DNA of 24,049 nt from a virus (IMGVR_UViG_3300021964_000525:1-24049), one strand, 5' to 3'; positions 1 through 5,548 are shown, numbered from the stretch's first letter. Numbers and translations: made by a program. The notes: a model not told the origin generated them from the sequence alone.

Positions 1-249
1 AGGTACATTCCATCTCTGACCTGCGTCTGTTCTTACCAACACATATTTGATCTTAACCTTCTCAACGGTACCAGTTTCTGTTCTACCGTGTCTGCCTTGG
101 AACGATACCCTGTCTCTGAATTTCAAACTGTGGGCATCTTGGAAGTGTAATTGATTTCTTCTCAACTTCACCGCCTCTATCACTTTGTTCAATTCATCGT
201 TGTTCAACACACCGACGTCTTGTATCAACTTGTTCAACTTCATATACAT
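1..249 (-). CDS. Small SH3-like (KOW-like) phage protein, C-terminus cut by window edge
   Basis: The gene is open from the left edge to an ATG at 249-247, giving 83 visible residues that start MYMKLNKLIQDV. Residues 1-35 look like a helical segment. Residues 43-83 contain a short beta-rich stretch (FRDRVSFQGRHGRTETGTV, then a WNVP end) resembling the small SH3/KOW-like domains of many phage and bacterial proteins (typical pattern GxxGRxxxGTVxKV...W.VP). AAGGAG at 259-264 lies 9 bases before the ATG at 249 and favours it over the in-frame ATG at 243. A sigma70-like promoter lies just upstream (284-311, minus). The role is unknown; nucleic-acid binding is a guess from the fold. The stop codon is outside the window. 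Confidence 0.75.
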   Translation of the reverse strand, partial: MYMKLNKLIQDVGVLNNDELNKVIEAVKLRRNQLHFQDAHSLKFRDRVSFQGRHGRTETGTVEKVKIKYVLVRTDAGQRWNVP

Positions 250-283
250 TTTTTTCAACTCCTTGTTTGGTTAATGTACTTTC

Positions 284-311
284 AGTATATAATGGATTGG
301 TAATGCGTCAA
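284..311 (-). promoter_or_regulatory. Sigma70-like (early-type) promoter for the 1-249 gene
   Basis: On the minus strand TTGACG (311-306) is followed by a 16-base spacer and TATACT (289-284). It is preceded by GG, giving GGTTGACG, the same octamer as the promoters at 428 (plus) and 5044 (minus). Transcription would start near 277, leaving a leader of about 28 bases that carries AAGGAG. Host RNA polymerase is expected to use it early in infection; this is inferred from sequence only. Confidence 0.6.
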
Positions 312-351
312 CCTACCTTAGAAAGTCGCATAGAATGGGAGGTTTTTGATC

Positions 352-417
352 ATGACACAGGATCTAGTGTTGATCTTGCTGGGTGGCACTAGCGGTAGTC
401 GGCTTTATATTATATAA
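352..417 (+). CDS. Possible 21-residue hydrophobic micropeptide
   Basis: ATG at 352 follows a strong Shine-Dalgarno (GGGAGG, 337-342) at 9-base spacing, then 21 codons run to TAA at 415-417. The peptide begins MTQDLVLILLGG and is hydrophobic in the first half, ending RLYII. The good ribosome binding site is the only real support; there is no recognised family and no clear plus-strand promoter in front. It could equally be a translated leader or chance. Confidence 0.25.
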   Translation: MTQDLVLILLGGTSGSRLYII

Positions 418-427
418 TATCACCAGG

Positions 428-455
428 TTGACGGTATAGGTATCCGTGTTAAAAT
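428..455 (+). promoter_or_regulatory. Sigma70-like promoter for the 562-1592 cassette
   Basis: TTGACG (428-433), a 16-base spacer and TAAAAT (450-455), with GG before the -35 as in the two other early-type promoters of the window. The predicted start near 462 leaves a leader of about 100 bases before the first gene at 562. It would make the 454-543 ORF untranslatable from its own ATG. Confidence 0.5.
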
Positions 456-561
456 GAATTATGATTACAAGGTTGCAGGTGCTGAAGATCTCATATCAGT
501 CCTCGTCAGAGGCATTGAAGAAGGCACTTGCGGTGGTCATTAACAATAGGGAGGAAATATA

Positions 562-804
562 ATGTCAGATACATTAAACAAAAAAGAAGTAGATCAATTG
601 ATGGACCTGTTCAATAAGATCAAATTAGACTTATCGGATTCAAGTTTCCCAACAAGGACTAACAGATTAGAGGCTGTGGAGAATATGAAGAAGGTTCTTC
701 AGATACACGGATATCAGATCACTGATCTTCCACCACAGGAGCCTACAAAGTTCGCAGACGCATTGGATCACCACCAAATAATGCAGAAAGGTATCGTTAG
801 ATGA
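562..804 (+). CDS. Hypothetical 80-residue phage protein, first of a coupled five-gene cassette
   Basis: The protein is hydrophilic and probably helical, with an N-terminal charged helix (MSDTLNKKEVDQLMDLF) and a middle section with a GYQITDLPP turn. GGGAGGA at 549-555 gives a strong ribosome binding site and fixes the start. The stop TGA (802-804) overlaps the next ATG (801), so translation of the cassette is likely coupled. No family was recognised and no catalytic motif is visible. Position behind an early-type promoter suggests an early accessory protein, which is inference. Confidence 0.75.
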   Translation: MSDTLNKKEVDQLMDLFNKIKLDLSDSSFPTRTNRLEAVENMKKVLQIHGYQITDLPPQEPTKFADALDHHQIMQKGIVR

Positions 805-1058
805 TTGAGGGATTGCAGACAAAATCCATAGAAGATATAGTCGAGGAGATGACGGACACATATATCAAAGGCGATTACATAGAGGGCTTCACCCGAGACG
901 GTGATGACGCCCTGATGAGTCCCAAGCGATTAGCGGATAGATTTCATTCGGTGTGCCTGGGATTTGGATACAGGGAGGCGGAGATCATACCTGCCAAATT
1001 GGAAATCGAGGAGTGGTGCCGAGAGCATCTATTAACATTGGAGAACAAATTCAGATGA
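801..1058 (+). CDS. Hypothetical 85-residue acidic protein
   Basis: It starts inside the stop of the preceding gene (ATGA at 801-804) and its own stop overlaps the next start at 1055. The sequence is acidic in its first half (EDIVEEMTD, DGDDALM) and ends with a probable helix (AKLEIEEWCREHLLTLENKF). No domain was recognised. Tight coupling on both sides supports a real gene. Function unknown. Confidence 0.7.
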   Translation: MIEGLQTKSIEDIVEEMTDTYIKGDYIEGFTRDGDDALMSPKRLADRFHSVCLGFGYREAEIIPAKLEIEEWCREHLLTLENKFR

Positions 1059-1168
1059 AGAAAAGAACCAAAAAGGCATTGATGGAGTTATTACATTTCT
1101 GGCCGATGTCCATATTCGTGCCACTCGTCCTGATAATACTGATACTAGGGGTGATATTCCAGATATGA
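1055..1168 (+). CDS. 37-residue single-span membrane protein
   Basis: The ORF begins at the ATGA overlap with the preceding stop (1055-1058). The protein has a basic N-terminus (MKKRTKKALM) followed by one strongly hydrophobic segment of about 21 residues (the SIFVPLVLIILILGVIF region) reaching the C-terminus. This predicts an N-inside inner-membrane peptide. The same frame is open back to 953, but the ATGA junction and the basic-then-hydrophobic layout favour 1055. Such peptides in phages can be holin-like, antiholin-like or superinfection factors; nothing here decides. Confidence 0.6.
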   Translation: MKKRTKKALMELLHFWPMSIFVPLVLIILILGVIFQI

Positions 1169-1362
1169 TATTAGACCTCTTGTTAGGATTGGTTGTGAAT
1201 GTAATGATGGTGGACAATGCCTCCGGACAGGCTCTCACCAAAGGAATCATTATGTATAACAAGATCGATAAGGTCAAGGAGGATGAAAACTTGAGGGCCG
1301 GCCTACATGAGGAGGCAAATCAAATTCTAAAAGACGCAATAAGGGAGGCAGGAAAACAATGA
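1165..1362 (+). CDS. Hypothetical 65-residue protein with hydrophobic N-terminus
   Basis: It starts by ATGA overlap at 1165 and ends by ATGA overlap at 1359-1362. Residues 1-15 (MILDLLLGLVVNVMM) are hydrophobic, followed by a soluble charged helical part (KIDKVKEDENLRAGLHEEA). It could be a membrane-anchored or signal-anchored small protein. AGGGAGG just before the next start (about 1340-1348) serves the following gene. No family was recognised. Confidence 0.6.
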   Translation: MILDLLLGLVVNVMMVDNASGQALTKGIIMYNKIDKVKEDENLRAGLHEEANQILKDAIREAGKQ

Positions 1363-1592
1363 CACACGAAACACATAAACATCATTTCCAAATCGCAGAC
1401 ATAGGTGCCTGGGATCTGGATGAGGACAGAAGCATCGTACCCAGCATCAACACCGTGCTGAAGCGATCAGGCATAGACGCGGTGGTGGACGGAGACGAGA
1501 TGAACAATGCTTCATTCACCGTTTGGACCTATTCACCCAGAGTGGTAGTGGAAGAGGCCTTGAAGGCGGATGGTATTGAACTAGAGGACTAG
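1359..1592 (+). CDS. Hypothetical 77-residue acidic protein, last of the cassette
   Basis: It begins at the ATGA junction at 1359 with GGGAGG upstream. The protein has a histidine-rich start (MTHETHKHHF), then an acidic globular part with the strand-like piece NASFTVWTY and a helical C-terminal end (VVVEEALKADGIELED). The stop at 1590-1592 lies 3 bases from the stop of the convergent gene at 1596. No known domain was seen. Confidence 0.65.
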   Translation: MTHETHKHHFQIADIGAWDLDEDRSIVPSINTVLKRSGIDAVVDGDEMNNASFTVWTYSPRVVVEEALKADGIELED

Positions 1593-1595
1593 TTC

Positions 1596-2108
1596 CTATT
1601 TCACAATTTTAGATTTGATGGGTGCCTTGGCACCTATCCTCTTGGCCACAGACTTGCCCTTGTTCTTGGCCTGCTTGATCTGGGCACCCTTCAGCCTCAA
1701 TGATCCTGCTCCAGACCTCTTGGTCATGGCCAGTTTCTTGCCTGCTATGCCGGCCTTGGCCTGACGCTTCTTCCTTATCTTCGCAGACTTCTTGGGGTCT
1801 GTCTTCTGGAAACAGGTGCTGGGTTTGGCCACGATACGGCCTTTCCTTGGACCTGATGAGCATCTGAATCCCTTTTTAGGTGCCTTGCCTTTGATACGCC
1901 TCAGGATCTGGCTGACGCCTTCCGTGATGGCAGAATGGTCTGGATGGGTCTCCAGGTTGTCAACCTCCAGTGCCAAATCGTTTTTTGACACTATATTTTG
2001 TGGCACTAGATCTTGTGTCTGATCGCCTTTGATGGCACTAGATATAGTATCGCTAGATATTGTATCTTTTGATTCTTTTGGCGCTATGATTACTTCCGTG
2101 ATCTTCAT
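1596..2108 (-). CDS. Very basic 170-residue phage protein, possible internal (capsid-packaged) protein
   Basis: Residues 1-60 are mixed and begin MKITEV. Residues 70-170 are rich in lysine and arginine with a GFRCSSGPRKGRIVAKPSTC segment carrying two cysteines, followed by KSAKIRKKRQAKAG-type repeats. Proteins with this GFRC..GP(R/K)KGRIV segment are, as I recall, common in marine T4-like phages without assigned function. A perfect TATAAATA late element (2114-2121) sits 5 bases ahead of the ATG at 2108 and there is no Shine-Dalgarno, so the mRNA may start at or near the AUG. The basic composition fits DNA binding or packaging in the head; that is inferred. Confidence 0.75.
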   Translation of the reverse strand: MKITEVIIAPKESKDTISSDTISSAIKGDQTQDLVPQNIVSKNDLALEVDNLETHPDHSAITEGVSQILRRIKGKAPKKGFRCSSGPRKGRIVAKPSTCFQKTDPKKSAKIRKKRQAKAGIAGKKLAMTKRSGAGSLRLKGAQIKQAKNKGKSVAKRIGAKAPIKSKIVK

Positions 2109-2113
2109 ACGAG

Positions 2114-2121
2114 TATTTATA
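2114..2121 (-). promoter_or_regulatory. T4-type late promoter TATAAATA
   Basis: Perfect T4 late consensus octamer on the minus strand, 5 bases before the ATG of the 1596-2108 gene. In T4, transcription starts about 6 bases after this octamer, which here would be at the start codon. Confidence 0.75.
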
Positions 2122-2122
2122 G

Positions 2123-2177
2123 ACCTTACACCTAACGCATCTAAACCTTAATGCTTATACCTTAACCTTAATGCTTA
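2123..2177. repeat. ACCTTA iterons and 14-base direct repeat between divergent genes
   Basis: ACCTTA occurs at 2123-2128, 2145-2150, 2159-2164 and 2165-2170, with ACCTAA at 2130-2135. The 14-mer AACCTTAATGCTTA occurs at 2144-2157 and 2164-2177, exactly 20 bases apart. The block lies directly upstream of the minus-strand late promoter and within the divergent gap, so it could bind a regulator or be a slippage-made repeat. Confidence 0.7.
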
Positions 2178-2258
2178 AGCCTAAAACAATAGAACTGATA
2201 ACATTTTATTACGCCTGCTACATTCTGCACAAGATCAACTTGACCCGGACAGATGTGT

Positions 2259-2264
2259 TAAATA
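2259..2264 (+). promoter_or_regulatory. TAAATA late-type element before 2273
   Basis: TAAATA ends 8 bases before the ATG at 2273. It matches the recurring TAAATA-then-ATG arrangement in this window, and no Shine-Dalgarno is present. Confidence 0.5.
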
Positions 2265-2272
2265 CAAGTGCG

Positions 2273-2509
2273 ATGAAGATATCCGAGATATACAACACAG
2301 ACGAAAACATAGGCCCAGCACCCAAGGGAGCATGTTCAAAACCTATGAGTAGCCTACCGGCTAGTTGGGTTAGCAGTTGTAAATCGCAGGGTAAGATGAA
2401 GCGTACAGGAAACCGTAGTGAGAAAGTGGGTGGCAAGACCATGAAGGTGAGTGGTAAGCGGATCAAGGGCAAGAAGTACGGTGGACCTTTACCAGACTAT
2501 TCAAAATAA
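2273..2509 (+). CDS. Small basic phage protein (78 residues)
   Basis: The protein begins MKISEIYNTDENIG, has a GACSKP...SWVSSCKSQG stretch with two cysteines, and ends with a lysine/glycine-rich tail (KVSGKRIKGKKYGGPLP). I chose 2273 rather than an in-frame ATG at 2171 because TAAATA lies 8 bases upstream and the MKI(S/T)E start resembles that of the divergent basic gene at 1596-2108. Similar short basic proteins are, from memory, common in marine T4-like phages. Function unknown; nucleic-acid binding or packaging in the head is plausible. Confidence 0.65.
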   Translation: MKISEIYNTDENIGPAPKGACSKPMSSLPASWVSSCKSQGKMKRTGNRSEKVGGKTMKVSGKRIKGKKYGGPLPDYSK

Positions 2510-2529
2510 GATACAAAATCAGAGACCTG

Positions 2530-2551
2530 ATAGCGAGCCAATAGCGAGCCA
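2530..2551. repeat. Perfect 11-base tandem duplication
   Basis: ATAGCGAGCCA occurs at 2530-2540 and immediately again at 2541-2551, 13 bases before the dehydrogenase start codon. No clear Shine-Dalgarno is found in this gap. Confidence 0.8.
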
Positions 2552-2564
2552 TAACTAGTCTTGT

Positions 2565-3734
2565 ATGCTAGAACGATTTTTTGGAAATAGAATAGTGTAT
2601 GGAACCAAGATAGGTTTCATAGGTCTGGGCAAACTCGGCATGCCTTGTGCGGAGGCCATTGCTCAGAAGGGTTTTGATGTCGCGGGGTATGACATCGTGA
2701 CTCGAAGATCCACTCTAGTAGAACTCAGAGATGACATCGATGACCTATGCAGAGACAGAGACATTGTATTCGTTGCCACGCCCACACCACACGAAGATGG
2801 TTATGATGGCAGACAACCAACCAGCCACCTGCCGCCAAAAGATTTCAATTACGACAGTGTGAAAGGCGTGTTGCGAGGCTGTAACAAACACATGGGACCT
2901 AACCAAACTTTGGTTTTGATATCAACGGTACTGCCCGGTACTATCAGGAGGGAACTGTCTGCTATAGTCCAAGGCGTTGGCCTGATCTACAACCCATACC
3001 TCATAGCGATGGGCACAGTGGCAGACGACATGATCAATCCAGAAATGATAATGATTGGCTCAGACAGAGGAGTGGATGATGCAAAGACACTGCAACTCGA
3101 AGCATTTTATAATCAGGTGTGTGACAACATGCCCAGGATAGAAAAAGGCACATGGGAAGAAGTCGAGTCAATGAAGATTTTCTACAACACCTTCATCAGC
3201 AACAAGATCGCTCTGGTCAATATGATACAAGACGTGGCGGCCAAGTTGGGTCACATGGACGTGGACAGGGTCACAGAATCATTGTCCAAGAGCACACAGA
3301 GAATAGTGAGTGACGCATACCTCAAAGCGGGCATGGGGGATGGTGGCAGTTGCCACCCAAGAGACAACATAGCCTTGCGTTGGCTTGCAAAGGATCTGGG
3401 CATCGGATATGATCTTTTTGAAAGCATAATGACCGCCAGGGAGAAGCAGGCAGAAAATATGGCACTTGCTATCTTACAGCACGGCAAAGACGTTTGCTTT
3501 ACTTCGGACACCTATAAGCCAGGCACTCACCTTGTGGATGGTTCATATAGCCTTCTGGTGCAACATTACGTGACGAAGCACGGAGGGAACATCGTAAACG
3601 GGTTCGAAACACCGGTACAGGTGGTGGTGAGAGTGCATGAAACAGATCAAATTACAGCAGATAATGACACTATAATATTTGACCCATGGAGAACCTACCC
3701 ACAAGCGCCTAATGTGGTGTACTATGGTAAATAA
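2565..3734 (+). CDS. Nucleotide-sugar (UDP-glucose/GDP-mannose type) dehydrogenase
   Basis: A 389-residue protein of the UDP-glucose/GDP-mannose dehydrogenase family, which oxidises the C6 hydroxyl of a nucleotide sugar to a uronate with NAD+. Visible motifs: Rossmann GFIGLGKLG at 17-25; ATPTP at about 71-75; STVLPGT at 120-126; ESMKIFYN at 201-208 with the conserved Lys204 and Asn208; catalytic Cys263 in GDGGSCHPRD (258-267, family form GGSCxPKD). A short C-terminal domain follows, so it looks intact and is slightly shorter than bacterial enzymes. The exact sugar cannot be read. It lies alone between small phage genes; the product could feed capsule or surface glycan remodelling of the host, or a virion glycan. 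The start is the first ATG; a GTG at 2595 is an alternative closer to the Rossmann start. Confidence 0.9.
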   Translation: MLERFFGNRIVYGTKIGFIGLGKLGMPCAEAIAQKGFDVAGYDIVTRRSTLVELRDDIDDLCRDRDIVFVATPTPHEDGYDGRQPTSHLPPKDFNYDSVKGVLRGCNKHMGPNQTLVLISTVLPGTIRRELSAIVQGVGLIYNPYLIAMGTVADDMINPEMIMIGSDRGVDDAKTLQLEAFYNQVCDNMPRIEKGTWEEVESMKIFYNTFISNKIALVNMIQDVAAKLGHMDVDRVTESLSKSTQRIVSDAYLKAGMGDGGSCHPRDNIALRWLAKDLGIGYDLFESIMTAREKQAENMALAILQHGKDVCFTSDTYKPGTHLVDGSYSLLVQHYVTKHGGNIVNGFETPVQVVVRVHETDQITADNDTIIFDPWRTYPQAPNVVYYGK

Positions 3735-3757
3735 AACTAGTTTTAGGAGATTTATTA

Positions 3758-4165
3758 ATGCCAAATTCAGATAACACACACGGAACTTTTAACAAACAGT
3801 CTATGATCATTTCACAACCAAAAAGTGGTTCAGAAGTACTAAGGGTATTCTCAAGCACAGACGATGCAAAGTCTTATATCTTCACAACAAATGCTTTGGC
3901 AGTCTGGGATGAATGTTGCACAAACCTACAGTGGGGACTTGTTGCAGACGACAATGGTGACAACACAAAATTGAAAGTCACATTTGATTTTGGAACAAAA
4001 GGCACATCTGATCAAAACGCGGCAGATGACTGGGCGGCTCAATGGTCGTCGAGATCAACAGCACTGACAAGCGGCAATGATTGGTACAAGAGCTCACCAC
4101 AAAGCACAGACAATCCATACCAAACAGGATTTGCAATAGAAAGTTCATCTGATCATTTGTTCTAA
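3758..4165 (+). CDS. Tandem paralogue A, 135-residue hypothetical protein
   Basis: A hydrophilic protein with no signal peptide. TTAGGAGA at about 3743-3750 is a good ribosome binding site for the ATG at 3758. It is clearly homologous to the next gene: both share FNK near residue 12, a DDAK/EDAK segment, a cysteine-containing W.L stretch, DNTKLK, TKG, DDWA/NDWA, and the terminal SDSHLF or SSDHLF. The conserved C-terminal SDHLF suggests a functional tail end. Family not recognised; could be a structural or inhibitor protein. Confidence 0.75.
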   Translation: MPNSDNTHGTFNKQSMIISQPKSGSEVLRVFSSTDDAKSYIFTTNALAVWDECCTNLQWGLVADDNGDNTKLKVTFDFGTKGTSDQNAADDWAAQWSSRSTALTSGNDWYKSSPQSTDNPYQTGFAIESSSDHLF

Positions 4166-4167
4166 GG

Positions 4168-4518
4168 TTGACTGGTAAATCAGACAAGTTCGGAATCTTT
4201 AACAAAAGAACACATATCCTGCTACAATTATCAGAAGACAAAAAGTCCTTCACAGATGTTGAAGATGCCAAAAGATGGTTCTTCACTCAAGAGGCGTTGG
4301 ACGTTCATTATAGCACCTGTTACAAATTAGAGTGGGAACTGTTAGATAACACGAAGTTGAAATACACAATGGCATGGACCACCAAAGGAGATCCAAACAT
4401 TTTACCAGAAAATGACTGGGCGGGAATTTACACTGCCTCAAAGCAAGAACTGATCGATAAACAAAAGTGGGCTCTAGGTCCTTACAGAACCGAAGTATCA
4501 GATAGTCACCTTTTCTAG
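4168..4518 (+). CDS. Tandem paralogue B, 116-residue hypothetical protein with TTG start
   Basis: It is homologous to the preceding gene along its whole length (FGIFNKR, EDAKRWFF, DNTKLKYT, NDWAG, SDSHLF). An in-frame stop at 4150-4152 means the start must lie after it, and TTG at 4168 is the only usual start codon. This start gives an N-terminus of exactly the same length up to FNK as paralogue A, which supports it. The TTG begins 2 bases after the TAA of gene A, in another frame, so translation probably depends on reinitiation. A terminator follows at 4527-4559. Confidence 0.75.
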   Translation: MTGKSDKFGIFNKRTHILLQLSEDKKSFTDVEDAKRWFFTQEALDVHYSTCYKLEWELLDNTKLKYTMAWTTKGDPNILPENDWAGIYTASKQELIDKQKWALGPYRTEVSDSHLF

Positions 4519-4526
4519 GTCACAAA

Positions 4527-4559
4527 AAAAGGGCGACACATTTCTGCACCGCCCCTTTT
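4527..4559. terminator. Bidirectional intrinsic terminator between convergent genes
   Basis: AAAAGGGCG (4527-4535) pairs with CGCCCCTTTT (4550-4559) with one bulged C, enclosing a 14-base loop. On the minus strand the stem is followed by seven Ts (complement of the A-run 4524-4530), a strong signal for the gene at 4571-4942. On the plus strand it has four Ts and ends paralogue B. Confidence 0.8.
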
Positions 4560-4570
4560 GGATTAATCAA

Positions 4571-4942
4571 TTACGCAGAGTAGTTGATTACTTTTCTGCC
4601 TGATTTTTTTAATAATGAAATGATGTTTGCTTTCATTGTTAAAGCAGAGTTCTTAGGTGCAACACCTAATACTTCTATTGTGAAGTCCAAACCTTTAGAT
4701 AACAACTTGTTAGTCGCTGTTTTTCTTGCAGTGTTTTTTACTGCTAGGTTTTTGAACTTGATTTTACCACCGTGTACTTCACCATTCACTTTGTATGAAG
4801 AAGCCGGCTCGGCGAATACACCAATTTGCTTCGCTCTTGATTTGAAGTTTCTAGTGTATACAACGTATTGTGTTGAGTTTGCCATGGTCTTTGTTTCCTC
4901 TTTAGTAGATGGAAAAAGTGTATTAAACATACCTTTTAGCAT
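4571..4942 (-). CDS. Basic 123-residue hypothetical protein with two candidate starts
   Basis: A lysine-rich beta-type protein (MANSTQYVVYTRNFKSRA, then YKVNGEVHGGKIKFKN and a helical C-terminus LLKKSGRKVINYSA). Two in-frame ATGs each have an AGAGGA ribosome binding site: ATG 4942 (site 4948-4953) and ATG 4885 (site 4896-4901, 10-base spacing). The gene could therefore make 123- and 104-residue forms; the 19-residue extension starts MLKGMFNTLFPSTKEE. A near-consensus sigma70 promoter is upstream (5021-5049) and a terminator lies downstream, so this is a single-gene unit, likely expressed early and strongly. No known family. Confidence 0.75.
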   Translation of the reverse strand: MLKGMFNTLFPSTKEETKTMANSTQYVVYTRNFKSRAKQIGVFAEPASSYKVNGEVHGGKIKFKNLAVKNTARKTATNKLLSKGLDFTIEVLGVAPKNSALTMKANIISLLKKSGRKVINYSA

Positions 4943-5020
4943 ATTGTTCCTCTTTCCTTGTTTGTTAGTTTAAGATTCATAAGAATTTCAATCTCTGTTA
5001 TCCTACGCATCATGTGTACA

Positions 5021-5049
5021 ATTATATACTAGAAAGTGTATTACGTCAA
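5021..5049 (-). promoter_or_regulatory. Near-consensus sigma70 promoter for the 4571-4942 gene
   Basis: On the minus strand TTGACG (5049-5044), a 17-base spacer and a perfect TATAAT (5026-5021), again preceded by GG. The predicted start near 5014 leaves a leader of about 70 bases before ATG 4942. This is the best sigma70 match in the window. Confidence 0.75.
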
Positions 5050-5078
5050 CCGGTATGAAAAGATCAACTTTTATGCGA

Positions 5079-5492
5079 CTAATTGTCCTTGTAATCGGGT
5101 ACCTGGAATAGGTCTATTCCCTCGTCCAGCAGTTGGTTTGTTTCTTCCTTGGTCGCTTTACCATAAAACTTCTGATCACGTTTGCCCTTAGCGGCCTTCC
5201 TTGCCTCCTTGGCGAAGTTCTTACCAACGTCCTGGAAGTCTTTCTTTATCTTCTTGTTCAACTTACGCAGGATGGATTCCGCACTCTCGCCCATTACCAT
5301 GTAGTCATCTGGTTCGCCCTTGGGTTTTGACAGTTTTACACTGGGAGCCATGATGGCCTTGTCAACGGCGGTGCTGTCACACATGGGACACTGTATCATG
5401 CCCTTGTTCTTTTGTTTGGTGTAGTCCTTACTGCTGGGGAACCAACCTTCGAACTCATACTTACATCTGCATCTCAGTTGGTATTTGATCAT
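5079..5492 (-). CDS. DUF1178 family protein with zinc-ribbon-like N-terminus
   Basis: A 137-residue protein from ATG 5492. It matches the bacterial DUF1178 pattern over its length: MIKYQLRC start, FEGWF at 14-18, CPMCDST at 35-41, KAIMAP at 45-50, and a C-terminal VGKNFAKEARK...FYGKAT.EE..L..EGID.F.VP. DUF1178 is, from family knowledge, mainly proteobacterial and of unknown function. The first metal knuckle is odd: C8-R-C10 followed by KY where bacterial members have a Gly-His. The frame is open upstream to 5600, but 5492 is chosen because the family starts MI(K/R)Y and TAAATA lies 5 bases ahead. Probable acquisition from a host. Confidence 0.8.
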   Translation of the reverse strand: MIKYQLRCRCKYEFEGWFPSSKDYTKQKNKGMIQCPMCDSTAVDKAIMAPSVKLSKPKGEPDDYMVMGESAESILRKLNKKIKKDFQDVGKNFAKEARKAAKGKRDQKFYGKATKEETNQLLDEGIDLFQVPDYKDN

Positions 5493-5497
5493 AATAT

Positions 5498-5503
5498 TAT
5501 TTA
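5498..5503 (-). promoter_or_regulatory. TAAATA late-type element before the DUF1178 gene
   Basis: TAAATA on the minus strand ends 5 bases before ATG 5492. No Shine-Dalgarno is present. Confidence 0.5.
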
Positions 5504-5548
5504 CATTATACACTTGACAGATGAAACTGTCTACTATATTATTAAAAT

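Larger units (their letters stand above)
250..561. other. 312-base intergenic control region between divergent units
   Basis: No gene of normal size lies here. It holds the minus-strand promoter at 284-311, a plus-strand sigma70-like promoter at 428-455, a possible 21-codon peptide gene at 352-417, a second weak 29-codon ORF at 454-543 with no ribosome binding site, and an AT-rich stretch at 404-420. The plus-strand TATAAT at 288-293 has no good -35 partner. Confidence 0.6.

Noticed and set aside
454-543. 29-codon ORF in the divergent gap
   Set aside because: It has no ribosome binding site and the likely -10 of the 428 promoter overlaps its ATG.
953-1054. Longer start for the small membrane protein
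   Set aside because: It would overlap the upstream gene by about 100 bases, while the ATGA junction at 1055 matches the rest of the cassette.
2171-2272. In-frame N-terminal extension of the 2273-2509 gene
   Set aside because: It starts inside the repeat block, has no ribosome binding site, and the TAAATA element plus the MKISE start support 2273.
3251-3779. Minus-strand ORFs inside the dehydrogenase gene
   Set aside because: They are antisense shadows of a gene with intact catalytic motifs.
4150-4180. Frameshift joining paralogues A and B into one broken gene
   Set aside because: Each has a complete set of the shared motifs including its own start region and SDHLF-type end, so they are two full copies.
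4166-4196. GGTTGACT as another early-type promoter
   Set aside because: No -10-like hexamer lies 16-18 bases downstream; it is the start region of paralogue B.
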